A stretch of 43,220 nt of DNA, taken from the NCBI RefSeq assembly GCF_040605455.1, contig NZ_JBEXCV010000068.1, forward strand, positions 1 through 43,220, written 5' to 3'. This DNA is from Embleya sp040605455. GTDB lineage: Bacteria > Actinomycetota > Actinomycetes > Streptomycetales > Streptomycetaceae. Below the pieces are notes generated by a model, which worked only from the letters and a program-made list of their open reading frames with translations, was not told the DNA's origin and did no database searches. Shown here piece by piece: positions 1 to 7,580 of the stretch. The position numbers and the translations under genes are program-made. The first letter of the stretch is position 1. The number at the start of each line of letters is the position of its first letter.

Positions 1-116
1 CGGTCGGCGGCGCGGTGCACGTCGGCGGGCGACACCCCCGGGGCTTCGGCGACGAGTTCGGCGGGGTCTGCGGGGTTGTGGCTGCGCACGAGCGGCGCGG
101 CGGACGTGGTGGTCAC
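1..116 (-). CDS. Aldehyde dehydrogenase, N-terminal fragment cut by window edge
   Basis: Only the first 38 codons lie in the window, reading leftward from a GTG at 114-116. The ribosome site GAAGGG (on the minus strand) lies about 9 bases upstream. The translation contains VRSHNPADPAELVAEAPGVS followed by an alanine-rich start of a helix, which is the usual N-terminal pattern of the NAD(P)-dependent aldehyde dehydrogenase superfamily, especially the ketoglutarate-semialdehyde dehydrogenase type. The cofactor and catalytic Cys regions lie outside the window, so the assignment rests on this short stretch. It lies 174 bases downstream of the DapA-family gene in the same direction, and the pair recalls the deaminase plus semialdehyde dehydrogenase of hydroxyproline or sugar-acid breakdown. 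This is inference. Confidence 0.55.
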   Translation of the reverse strand, partial: MTTTSAAPLVRSHNPADPAELVAEAPGVSPADVHRAAD

Positions 117-290
117 AGCGGGAAGCCCTTCGGGAAGGGGTCGGTGGGGTCGAGCGGGTGCTGCGCGGTTCCGGTGTGCCTCGACGGCGTGGAAGCCGTG
201 GCGGCTGCGCACGGAATCCGCCTCCTGTCCAGAACGCGGCGGCACGGTACCGGTGTTGACGATGCGTCAGGCGGGTCGGTCGGGCCCGGT

Positions 291-1202
291 TCAGCTCAGC
301 CCGGCCGCGACGGCGCGCTCGGTCGCCAGACGGATGACCTGCTGCATCTCGGCGTTCAGCGGCCGGCGCGGCGGACGGCACGGGCCGCCCGGCTTGCCGA
401 CCACGTCCATCGACAACTTGATCGCCTGGACGAACTCGCTGCGGGTGTCCCAGCGCAGCAGCGGTTGCAGGATGTCGTACAGCTCCCGCGCCCGAGCCAG
501 ATCGCCCGCGCCGGCGGTGCGGTAGAGCTCGATGCAGGCGTGCGGCAGGACGTTGAGGAATCCGCCGATCCAGCCCTTGGCACCGGCCACGGCCAGTTCC
601 AGAAGTACGTCGTCGGCGCCGGCCAACAGGTCCAGGTCGGGCGCGAGTTCGGCGATCCGATAGGCGCGTCGGGTGTCGCCACTGAACTCCTTGACGCCGA
701 CGATATGGCCGTCGGCGTGCAGCTTGGCCAGCACTTCGGGGGTCAGGTCGACCCGGGTGTCGAAGGGGTTGTTGTAGGCGACGATCGGCACGCCGACCGA
801 GGCCACGTCGGCGTAGTGCGCGTGCACCTCGGCGTCGTCGGCGCGGTAGCCGTTCGGCGGGAGCAGCATGACCGCCTTGGCGCCGGCCTCCGCGGCTTGC
901 TCGGTCCAGCGACGGGCCTCGGCCGAGCCGTACGCGGCGACGCCGGGCATCACCCGATCACCGCCCACGGTCTCGACCGCGACGCGGACCACCCGGGCTC
1001 GTTCCTCGGCGGTCAGGACCTGGTATTCGCCCAGGGAGCCATTGGGCACCACGCCGTCGCAACCGGCGTCGACCAGCCCGCGCACGTGCTCGGCGAAGGT
1101 GTCGTAGTCGATGCTCAGGTCCGCGTGCAGCGGCAGCGGGGTGGCGACCATCAGGCCGCGCCACGGGTGGAGGGTGCGGTCGGTGGGGTTCGCGTCGGAC
1201 AT
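291..1202 (-). CDS. DapA/NAL-family (dihydrodipicolinate synthase-like) lyase
   Basis: A 303-residue protein of the normal length for the TIM-barrel DapA / N-acetylneuraminate lyase family, which forms a Schiff base with a keto acid. The family marks are present: PNGSLGE at about 53-59 in place of the GTTGE loop, the catalytic-relay Tyr143 in AYNNP, and the Schiff-base Lys171 in VGVKEFSGD. It is unlikely to be the lysine-pathway enzyme because the GTTGE loop is altered and the neighbours are catabolic: a probable aldehyde dehydrogenase downstream, and a peptide importer plus Xaa-Pro peptidase divergently upstream. Members of this subfamily include 1-pyrroline-4-hydroxy-2-carboxylate deaminase and keto-deoxyglucarate dehydratase. 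The first fits a proline/hydroxyproline theme, but the substrate cannot be read from the sequence. Its ATG follows AAGGAGT. Confidence 0.85.
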   Translation of the reverse strand: MSDANPTDRTLHPWRGLMVATPLPLHADLSIDYDTFAEHVRGLVDAGCDGVVPNGSLGEYQVLTAEERARVVRVAVETVGGDRVMPGVAAYGSAEARRWTEQAAEAGAKAVMLLPPNGYRADDAEVHAHYADVASVGVPIVAYNNPFDTRVDLTPEVLAKLHADGHIVGVKEFSGDTRRAYRIAELAPDLDLLAGADDVLLELAVAGAKGWIGGFLNVLPHACIELYRTAGAGDLARARELYDILQPLLRWDTRSEFVQAIKLSMDVVGKPGGPCRPPRRPLNAEMQQVIRLATERAVAAGLS

Positions 1203-1270
1203 GGGGGACTCCTTGGCTTTCGGCTCGGCTTCGACGTCGACGTCGAGGCCGGTGTCGGTATCAGGATCAG

Positions 1271-1399
1271 TACAATGTCACATTGCTCTTGCATTGCGCC
1301 AGACCCGACCTCGATCACCGTAGACGGCCGGGGGAGAAGTAAAACCGCAGGTGAATGGTAAAGGGATTGTAAATACAATGTCGCACCTCAAATGTGACA
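1271..1399. promoter_or_regulatory. Divergent promoter region with repeated operator-like palindromes
   Basis: This AT-richer stretch separates the leftward DapA-family gene from the rightward importer operon. CAATGT-C-ACATTG at 1273-1285 is a perfect 6-bp inverted repeat. TACAATGTC is repeated at 1271-1279 and 1374-1382. ATTGTA-AA-TACAAT at 1366-1379 is a second perfect palindrome. TGTCGCA (1379-1385) faces TGTGACA (1393-1399) with one mismatch. Such spaced TTGT/ACAA-type repeats resemble sites bound by GntR-type regulators (FadR/VanR groups). No regulator gene lies in the window, so the binding protein is unknown. The placement suggests one regulator controls both directions. Confidence 0.6.
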
Positions 1400-1484
1400 C
1401 GACTCAGACCTTGACCATTGAGTCGGCCCTGGGCAGAGTTCCCCACCATTACCCACCCCGCCGCCTCCCGAGAGGCCCGCCGTC

Positions 1485-2489
1485 ATGACCACGCTCGCGC
1501 CCCCCACGGATCCGCCGGTGGCATCGGATCCGCCCGCCGCCGACACCGCCCCCACGGGGCTGCGCCCCTCGCAACTCGCCTGGCGTCGTTTCCGCCGCGA
1601 CCGCACCGGGATCGTCGCCGCGTGCGTCGTGGCCGTGTTCGTCGTCGCGGGCCTGGGCGCACCGCTGTTCGCCAAGTGGTACGGGCACGACCCCTACACC
1701 ACCTACGGCCAGAACCGGCCCGGCCTGCTCAACGAGTTCGGCTTCCCCGTCGCACCCAACGGCGGCATGTCCGGCGAGTTCTGGCTCGGCCTCGAACCCG
1801 GCCTCGGCCGGGACGTGCTCACCCAACTGCTCTACGGCATCCGCACCTCGCTGCTCATCTCGCTGGCCGTGGTCGCGATCGTCACCGTGCTCGGCGTGCT
1901 CATCGGGGTGACCGCCGGCTACCTCGGGGGCGGCGCCGACTACTTCGTGGGCCGCGTCATCGACGTCATGCTCAGCTTCCCGTCGACGCTCTTCTTCATC
2001 GCCTTCACCCCGGTGGTGACCTCGCTGCTGACCCACCCGGGCGAGCAGATGTCCCCGCTGCTGCGGGGGGCGGTCATCGTCGCGGTGCTCGCCGCGTTCG
2101 GCTGGGCCTCGGTGGCCCGCCTGTTGCGCGGCCAGGTGCTCTCCCTGCGCAGCCGCGAATACGTCGAGGCGGCGCGCGTGATCGGCGCCTCGCCCGGCCG
2201 CGTCGTGCTGCGCGAGCTGCTGCCCAACCTGGTCACCCCGATCCTGGTCAGCGCCTCGATGGCGGTGCCCACCTACGTGACCACCGAGGCCGCGCTGTCC
2301 TACCTGGGCGTGGGCATGGTCGAGCCCACGCCCGACTGGGGGCGGATGTTGCTCAAGGGCGCCGAGGTCTACAAGACCGACATCACGTACATGTGCGTCC
2401 CCGGCATCTCGATGCTCGTCTTCGTGGTCGCCTTCAACCTGTTCGGCGACTCGGTCCGCGACGCCCTCGATCCCAAGAGCGACCGCTGA
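1485..2489 (+). CDS. Peptide ABC transporter permease (DppC/OppC type)
   Basis: A 334-residue inner-membrane permease. A basic N-terminal segment (WRRFRRDR) precedes the first hydrophobic helix at about 43-62, and at least five further helices follow. The cytoplasmic EAA loop that contacts the ATPases is clear: EYVEAARVIGASPGRVVLRE followed by LLPN. The C-terminus ends in the DppC-typical GDSVRDALDP. It opens an operon in the order permease C, binding protein, permease B, ATPase D, ATPase F, peptidase, in which the permease pair is split around the binding-protein gene. The ATG at 1485 is preceded by GAGAGG. The operators at 1271-1399 lie directly upstream. Family membership is certain; the substrate class (di- or oligopeptide) is inferred. 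Confidence 0.93.
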   Translation: MTTLAPPTDPPVASDPPAADTAPTGLRPSQLAWRRFRRDRTGIVAACVVAVFVVAGLGAPLFAKWYGHDPYTTYGQNRPGLLNEFGFPVAPNGGMSGEFWLGLEPGLGRDVLTQLLYGIRTSLLISLAVVAIVTVLGVLIGVTAGYLGGGADYFVGRVIDVMLSFPSTLFFIAFTPVVTSLLTHPGEQMSPLLRGAVIVAVLAAFGWASVARLLRGQVLSLRSREYVEAARVIGASPGRVVLRELLPNLVTPILVSASMAVPTYVTTEAALSYLGVGMVEPTPDWGRMLLKGAEVYKTDITYMCVPGISMLVFVVAFNLFGDSVRDALDPKSDR

Positions 2490-2559
2490 GCCACCGGCGC
2501 CGCGCACGCCACCGGTCCCTCGCCACACCGCACCCGCACGGCAACTCTCGGAAGGAACC

Positions 2560-4326
2560 ATGAACCCTCGCCGCAGACCCACTCGCCTGACCCGAACCGC
2601 GCTCGCCACGCTCGCCCTCGCCCTCGGCGCGGCCGCCTGTTCCGGCGGCGGCGGCAGCCCCGACAGCGGAGGGCCCGCCAAGGGTGCCCCCAAGGCCCAG
2701 GTGCGCGCCGTGTCGATCGGCGCCGCCGCCGAGTCGAAGGGCCCGGCCAAGGAACTTCCCGGGGCCAAGCCCGGCGGCACCGCCACGGTGCTGGAGCGCG
2801 CCGACTTCAACCACCTGGACCCGGCGCGCGTGTACGTCTCGCACGAGCAGACGGCCGAGTTGCTGATCTCCCGTCAACTCACCACGTACAAGCAGGAGGG
2901 CGACCACACCACCCTGGTCGGCGACCTGGCCACCGACACCGGGACCAGCCCCGACGGCGGCAAGACCTGGACCTTCACCCTCAAGGACGGGCTCAAGTAC
3001 GAGGACGGATCGCCGATCACCGCGCAGGACGTCAAGTACGGCATCGAGCGCTCGTTCGCCAAGGAGATCACCGGCGGCCCGACCTGGATCCAGGAATGGC
3101 TCGTCGGCAACGCCGACTTCCGCTCGGCGTACGACGGCCCCTACGGCGGCCGCGAGCTGGACGCGATCAAGACCCCCGACGCGCGCACCATCACCTTCGC
3201 GCTCCCCGCCCCACGCGGTGACTTCCCGTTCGCGGTGGCGATGCACACCAGCACCCCGGTGCCGCGCGCCAAGGACACCAAACTGGAGTACGACAAGCAC
3301 CCGTTCTCCAGCGGTCCCTACAAGATCTCCGCGCGCGAGATCGACAAGTCCATGACGATGGTCCGCAACGAGCACTGGGACCCGAACACCGACGTGGTCC
3401 GGCACGCCTACCCCGACCAGTGGAAGTTCGAATTCGGCGCGTCCAACCAGCAGATCAACGAGCGGCTGATCGCGGCCAACGGCGGCGACCGCACGGCGAT
3501 GACCTTCCGCGTCGCGGTGGGTCGCGAGGTCGCCCAACAGGTGCTCACCACACCGGACTTGAAGGCCCGCACGGCGGACGCGGCCACCCCGTACACCGAG
3601 TACTTCGAGATCAACAACCGTCGCCAGACCAACCCGAAGGTGCGCCAGGCGCTGATCGCGGCGTTCCCCAAGGAGCAGGTGCGACAGATCATGGGCGGTC
3701 CCGCCTACGGCGAGTTCGCCACCACGCTGATGGGTCCGACGGTGCTCGGCTTCGAGCCCTTCGACCTGGCCGGCGTGCCGAACACCGGTGACATCGCCAA
3801 GGCCAAGCAACTGCTCGCCGAGTCCGGCACCCCCAACCCCACCATCGTCTACGCGTACAACCAGACCCCGCTGTGGGAGCAGGTGTCGGTGACCATCGTC
3901 CAGGCTCTCCAGCAGGCCGGCTTCAAGGTGGTTCCGCAGCCGATCAACGACAAGAGCTACTACACCGAGATCGGTCGCGTGGACAACAAGTACGACCTGT
4001 ACTGGGCCGGCTGGGGCGCCGACTGGCCCAGCGCCGCGACCGTACTCCCGGCCAAGTTCGACGGCCGCAAGATCATCGACGACGGCTCCGTGTACAGCCT
4101 GTACAACAACCCGGCGATGAGCACCGAGATGGATCGCATCACCGCGATGTCGGACGTCGTGGCGGCGGGCAAGGAGTGGTCGAACCTGGAGAAGAAGATC
4201 ATGGCCGAGTCCCCGGTGGTGCCGTTCGTGTATCGGCGCCAACTGACGCTGTACGGCCCCGGACTGGGCGGCGTACGAGTCGGCTTCATCGGCTCGACCT
4301 ATCCGATCGACGTCTGGGTCAAGTAG
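2560..4326 (+). CDS. Peptide-binding lipoprotein (SBP family 5)
   Basis: The 588-residue extracellular solute-binding protein of the importer. A basic start (RRRPTRLTR) and a hydrophobic run end at the lipidated Cys27 (LALGAAAC), so the mature protein is membrane-anchored. Family-5 features include the early domain describing the starting state (FNHLDPARVYV), the GPYKI segment at the domain hinge, and the late WGADWP loop. The ATG follows GGAAGGA at ideal spacing. A strong stem-loop directly after the stop probably lets this subunit be made in excess over the permeases. The ligand is probably a short peptide, given the other importer parts and the downstream Xaa-Pro peptidase. Confidence 0.93.
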   Translation: MNPRRRPTRLTRTALATLALALGAAACSGGGGSPDSGGPAKGAPKAQVRAVSIGAAAESKGPAKELPGAKPGGTATVLERADFNHLDPARVYVSHEQTAELLISRQLTTYKQEGDHTTLVGDLATDTGTSPDGGKTWTFTLKDGLKYEDGSPITAQDVKYGIERSFAKEITGGPTWIQEWLVGNADFRSAYDGPYGGRELDAIKTPDARTITFALPAPRGDFPFAVAMHTSTPVPRAKDTKLEYDKHPFSSGPYKISAREIDKSMTMVRNEHWDPNTDVVRHAYPDQWKFEFGASNQQINERLIAANGGDRTAMTFRVAVGREVAQQVLTTPDLKARTADAATPYTEYFEINNRRQTNPKVRQALIAAFPKEQVRQIMGGPAYGEFATTLMGPTVLGFEPFDLAGVPNTGDIAKAKQLLAESGTPNPTIVYAYNQTPLWEQVSVTIVQALQQAGFKVVPQPINDKSYYTEIGRVDNKYDLYWAGWGADWPSAATVLPAKFDGRKIIDDGSVYSLYNNPAMSTEMDRITAMSDVVAAGKEWSNLEKKIMAESPVVPFVYRRQLTLYGPGLGGVRVGFIGSTYPIDVWVK

Positions 4327-4347
4327 CCCCGGTCGGGGCTGCCGCGG

Positions 4348-4395
4348 CCGGCGGCGCGGGCGGGAAGGCTCGCCGCTTCCCGCCCGCGCCGCCGG
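4348..4395 (+). promoter_or_regulatory. Strong intercistronic stem-loop after the binding-protein gene
   Basis: A perfect 20-bp inverted repeat (4348-4367 and 4376-4395) with an 8-base loop lies between the binding-protein stop and the next permease start. There is no T-run. Such structures inside importer operons typically protect the upstream message from 3' decay or cause partial termination. This would give more binding protein than membrane components. Confidence 0.7.
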
Positions 4396-4437
4396 GCCGC
4401 CCGGCCACTGCCCGGTCCGACCTCCAGTGAGGGCCCC

Positions 4438-5412
4438 ATGTTCCGATTCCTGGTGCAGCGACTACTCGGCGCCGCACTGATCCTGTTCGTCGTCTTCACC
4501 GTCACCTTCTTCCTGTTCTTCGCGATGCCGGACGACCCGGCCCGCCTGTCCTGCGGCAAGACCTGCACGCCCGAGACGCTCGCCCTGATCCGACGCGACC
4601 TGGGCCTGGACGAGTCGGTCCCGATGCAGTACTGGCACTACATCGTCGGCGTCTTCGCCGGGCGCGACTTCGGCTCCTCGCACTGCTCCGCGCCCTGCCT
4701 GGGCTACTCGTTCGTCAACCACGAGCCCGTGCTCGACACCCTGCTCGACCGCTTCCCCGCCACCCTCTCGCTGGCCCTGGGCGCCTCGGTGATCTTCCTC
4801 GGCAGCGGCATCATGATCGGCATGCTCGCGGCGCTGCGGCGCGGTACCTGGCTGGACAAGTCCACGATGGCGTTCTCGCTGATCGGGGCGTCGGTGACGA
4901 TCCAATTCCTCGGGGTGATCGCCCGCTACGTCCTGGTCGACCAACTGCGCTGGCTGCCCAAACCCGAGTACCTCCCGTTCACCGGTGATCCCGGCGGCTG
5001 GATGGGCGGGCTCCTGTTGCCGTGGTTGACCCTGGCCTGCGTGCAGGCTGCGGTGTATGCACGATTGACCCGGGCGTCGATGATCGACGCGCTCGGCGAG
5101 GACCACGTGCGCACCGTCCGGGCCAAGGGATTGACGTCCCGTCAGGTCTACTTCAAGCACGCGTGGCGCGGCGCGATCACCCCGGTGGTGACCGTCTACG
5201 GCATCGAACTCGGCGTCCTGCTCGGCGGCGCGGTGGTCACCGAAACCACCTTCAACATCCCCGGCATCGGCAAGCTCGCGGTGAACGCGGTCGCCAACTC
5301 CGACCTGCCGATGATCACCGGCGTGGTGCTGATCGCCGCCACCGCGATGGTGCTCGCCAACGTCGCGGTGGACGCCGTGTACGCCGTCATCGACCCCCGG
5401 GTGCGTGTGTGA
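4438..5412 (+). CDS. Peptide ABC transporter permease (DppB/OppB type)
   Basis: A 324-residue membrane permease starting with the DppB signature MFRFLVQRLLGAALILFVVF, whose first helix begins at the very N-terminus. The loop LIRRDLGLDESVPMQYWHY is typical of the family. The EAA motif for ATPase docking is DALGEDHVRTVRAKGL followed by TSRQVYFKHAWR, and the late stretch TETTFNIPGIGKLAVNA is near-diagnostic. Its TGA shares one base with the ATG of the next gene, so the two are translationally coupled. An unusual feature is the four cysteines in the periplasmic loop between residues 39 and 82 (SCGKTC and HCSAPC). They could form extracellular disulfides; most family members lack them. Confidence 0.93.
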   Translation: MFRFLVQRLLGAALILFVVFTVTFFLFFAMPDDPARLSCGKTCTPETLALIRRDLGLDESVPMQYWHYIVGVFAGRDFGSSHCSAPCLGYSFVNHEPVLDTLLDRFPATLSLALGASVIFLGSGIMIGMLAALRRGTWLDKSTMAFSLIGASVTIQFLGVIARYVLVDQLRWLPKPEYLPFTGDPGGWMGGLLLPWLTLACVQAAVYARLTRASMIDALGEDHVRTVRAKGLTSRQVYFKHAWRGAITPVVTVYGIELGVLLGGAVVTETTFNIPGIGKLAVNAVANSDLPMITGVVLIAATAMVLANVAVDAVYAVIDPRVRV

Positions 5413-6452
5413 TGACTCCTCCCCTGCTCGCGGTCCGCGACCTGCGGGTGCGCTTCGCCACCGAGGGCGGCGTGGTCAAGGCCGTCGACGGCGTCTCCTT
5501 CGACGTCGAACGCGGCCGCACGCTCGGCATCGTCGGCGAGTCCGGTTCCGGCAAGAGCGTCACCAACCTGACCCTGCTCGGGCTGCACAACCCGGCCCGC
5601 ACCACCATCGAGGGCAGCGCGGTCCTGGACGGAACGGAACTGGTCGGCGCTCCCGAACGCACCCTGCGGGGCCTGCGCGGGCAACGCGTGTCGATGGTCT
5701 TCCAGGACCCGCTCACCGCCCTGTCGCCCTACTTCACGGTCGGCGCGCAGATCGTCGAGACCTATCGCAGGCACACCGGCGCCGGCCGACGCGAGGCCAA
5801 GGCGCGCGCCGTCGAGATGCTGGACCGGGTCGGCATCCCGCAACCCGAGCGCCGGGCCCGCGAGTATCCCCACCAGTTCTCCGGCGGGATGCGCCAGCGC
5901 GCGATGATCGCCATGGCGCTGGTGTGCAAACCCGACCTGCTGATCGCCGACGAGCCCACCACCGCGCTCGACGTCACCGTGCAGGCCCAGATCCTGGACC
6001 TGCTCGCGGAGTTGCAGGAGCAGTTGGGCACCGCGATCATCCTGGTCACCCACGACCTCGGGGTGGTCGCGGACGTCGCCGACGAGGTGCTCGTGATGTA
6101 CGCGGGCCGGGCGGTCGAGTTCGGCCCGGTCGCCGAGGTCCTGGACACGCCCAGGCATCCGTACACCCGGGGCCTGCTCGCCTCGGTCCCGCGCCTGTCC
6201 GACGCCCTGGACCGGCCGCTGCAACCGGTGCCCGGCTCGCCGCCCAGCCTGCTCGCCCCGCCGTCCGGCTGCGCTTTCCACCCGCGCTGTACACAAGCGA
6301 TCGACGGGCCCCAGGCGCCGTGCCGCACGGTGTTGCCGCTGTTGACGCGAGCGCAGACGGGCCCCGACGGCAGCGAGCACGCCGCGGCATGCCACCTGGA
6401 GGCGGCGCCGGGCATCGCGGCGCCGACGGACCTGCAAGGAGCCACCCCATGA
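5412..6452 (+). CDS. Peptide ABC transporter ATP-binding protein (DppD type)
   Basis: The first of two ATPases powering the importer, 346 residues from the ATG at 5412, which overlaps the stop of the permease gene. Walker A is GESGSGKS, the Q-loop is MVFQDP, the ABC signature is FSGGMRQR, Walker B is LLIADEPTTALD, and the switch His is in VTHDLG. The C-terminal oligopeptide-transporter extension carries the spaced Cys pattern (SGCAFHPRC, then APC and AAC) seen in DppD/OppD. These cysteines bind an iron-sulfur cluster in some studied members. Longer upstream reading frames exist but run through the permease gene, so this start is preferred. The stop overlaps the next start by four bases (ATGA). 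Confidence 0.94.
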   Translation: MTPPLLAVRDLRVRFATEGGVVKAVDGVSFDVERGRTLGIVGESGSGKSVTNLTLLGLHNPARTTIEGSAVLDGTELVGAPERTLRGLRGQRVSMVFQDPLTALSPYFTVGAQIVETYRRHTGAGRREAKARAVEMLDRVGIPQPERRAREYPHQFSGGMRQRAMIAMALVCKPDLLIADEPTTALDVTVQAQILDLLAELQEQLGTAIILVTHDLGVVADVADEVLVMYAGRAVEFGPVAEVLDTPRHPYTRGLLASVPRLSDALDRPLQPVPGSPPSLLAPPSGCAFHPRCTQAIDGPQAPCRTVLPLLTRAQTGPDGSEHAAACHLEAAPGIAAPTDLQGATP

Positions 6453-7519
6453 ACGCCACGTCGCTCGACGCGTCCGAGCCGCCGCTGCTGCGAGTGAGCG
6501 GACTGACCAAGCACTTTCCCACGGGCCGAAGCCTGCTGGGCCGCCGGGCCGGGGCGGTCCGCGCGGTCGACGGCATCGACCTCACCGTCGGGGCCGGGCA
6601 GAGCCTCGGCCTGGTCGGCGAGTCCGGGTGCGGCAAGTCCACGACCGGGCGGCTGATCACCCGACTGCTCGAACCCAGCGCGGGCACCATCGAGTACCGC
6701 GGCCGCGACATCACGCACGCCTCGCGCCGCGCACTGGCGCCGATCCGCTCGCAGATCCAGATGATCTTCCAGGACCCGTACTCCTCGCTGAACCCGCGGC
6801 AGACCATCGGCACCATCCTGCGTGCCCCGCTCGACGTCAACGGCATCGACCCGCCCGGCGGTCGCGACCGCCGGATCGAGGAACTCCTGGAGACCGTCGG
6901 CCTCAACCCCGAGCACCGCAACCGCTTCCCGCACGAATTCTCCGGCGGGCAGCGACAACGCATCGGCATCGCCCGCGCGCTCGCCGCCGGGCCCAGCCTG
7001 ATCGTCGCCGACGAACCGGTGTCCGCGCTGGACGTGTCCATCCAGGCGCAGGTGATCAACCTACTCGAGGAACTGCGCCGCGACCTGGGCATCGCGTTCG
7101 TGTTCATCGCGCACGACCTGGCCGTGGTCCGCCACTTCTGCGACCGGGTGGTGGTGATGTACCTCGGACGCGTGGTGGAGAGCGCGGACCGCGAGTCGCT
7201 GTACGAGCGGGCACATCACCCGTACACGCAGGCGCTGTTGTCCGCCGTGCCCGGCGCGACCGGGCCGGACGGCACCCGGCTCGAGCGCATCCGACTCAAC
7301 GGGGACGTACCCAGCCCGATCGACCCGCCCTCGGGCTGCCGCTTCCGTACCCGCTGCCACAAGGCACAGGACGTGTGCGCGGTGGCCGAACCCCCGCTCA
7401 CCGCGGTGGCCGGCCGGGCCGACCACGACGTGGCCTGCCACTTCCCCGAACCCGTCGAGGCCCGGTCCGCGAAGGTCCCGACGCCGGCGGCGCCCGGTCG
7501 GCCGAGCCGGACCTCCTGA
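6449..7519 (+). CDS. Peptide ABC transporter ATP-binding protein (DppF type)
   Basis: The second ATPase, 356 residues. The ATG overlaps the preceding stop, and AAGGAG lies 7 bases upstream. Motifs: Walker A GESGCGKST, Q-loop MIFQDPYSSLNPR (the SSLNPR run is typical of DppF/OppF), signature FSGGQRQR, Walker B LIVADEPVSALD, and H-loop IAHDLAVV. The C-terminus has the family tail PSGCRFRTRC, then VC and ACHFPEP. It forms a heterodimer with the upstream ATPase. A short proline/serine-rich end follows the folded part. The downstream peptidase starts 61 bases later, close enough for one transcript. Confidence 0.94.
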   Translation: MNATSLDASEPPLLRVSGLTKHFPTGRSLLGRRAGAVRAVDGIDLTVGAGQSLGLVGESGCGKSTTGRLITRLLEPSAGTIEYRGRDITHASRRALAPIRSQIQMIFQDPYSSLNPRQTIGTILRAPLDVNGIDPPGGRDRRIEELLETVGLNPEHRNRFPHEFSGGQRQRIGIARALAAGPSLIVADEPVSALDVSIQAQVINLLEELRRDLGIAFVFIAHDLAVVRHFCDRVVVMYLGRVVESADRESLYERAHHPYTQALLSAVPGATGPDGTRLERIRLNGDVPSPIDPPSGCRFRTRCHKAQDVCAVAEPPLTAVAGRADHDVACHFPEPVEARSAKVPTPAAPGRPSRTS

Positions 7520-7580
7520 GACCCGGTTCACTCGACCCGGTCCACGCACCGCCCGAACCCACCGGAAGGACAGGGATCCC

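Noticed and set aside
15..1361. 448-codon rightward open frame over the DapA-family gene
   Set aside because: Translation is Gly/Arg/His-rich with no family pattern. It lies antisense to a gene with clear motifs and is an artefact of high GC.
5022..5411. Upstream extension of the DppD ATPase frame
   Set aside because: Runs inside the permease gene; the ATG at 5412 gives the standard ATPase N-terminus and a coupled overlap.
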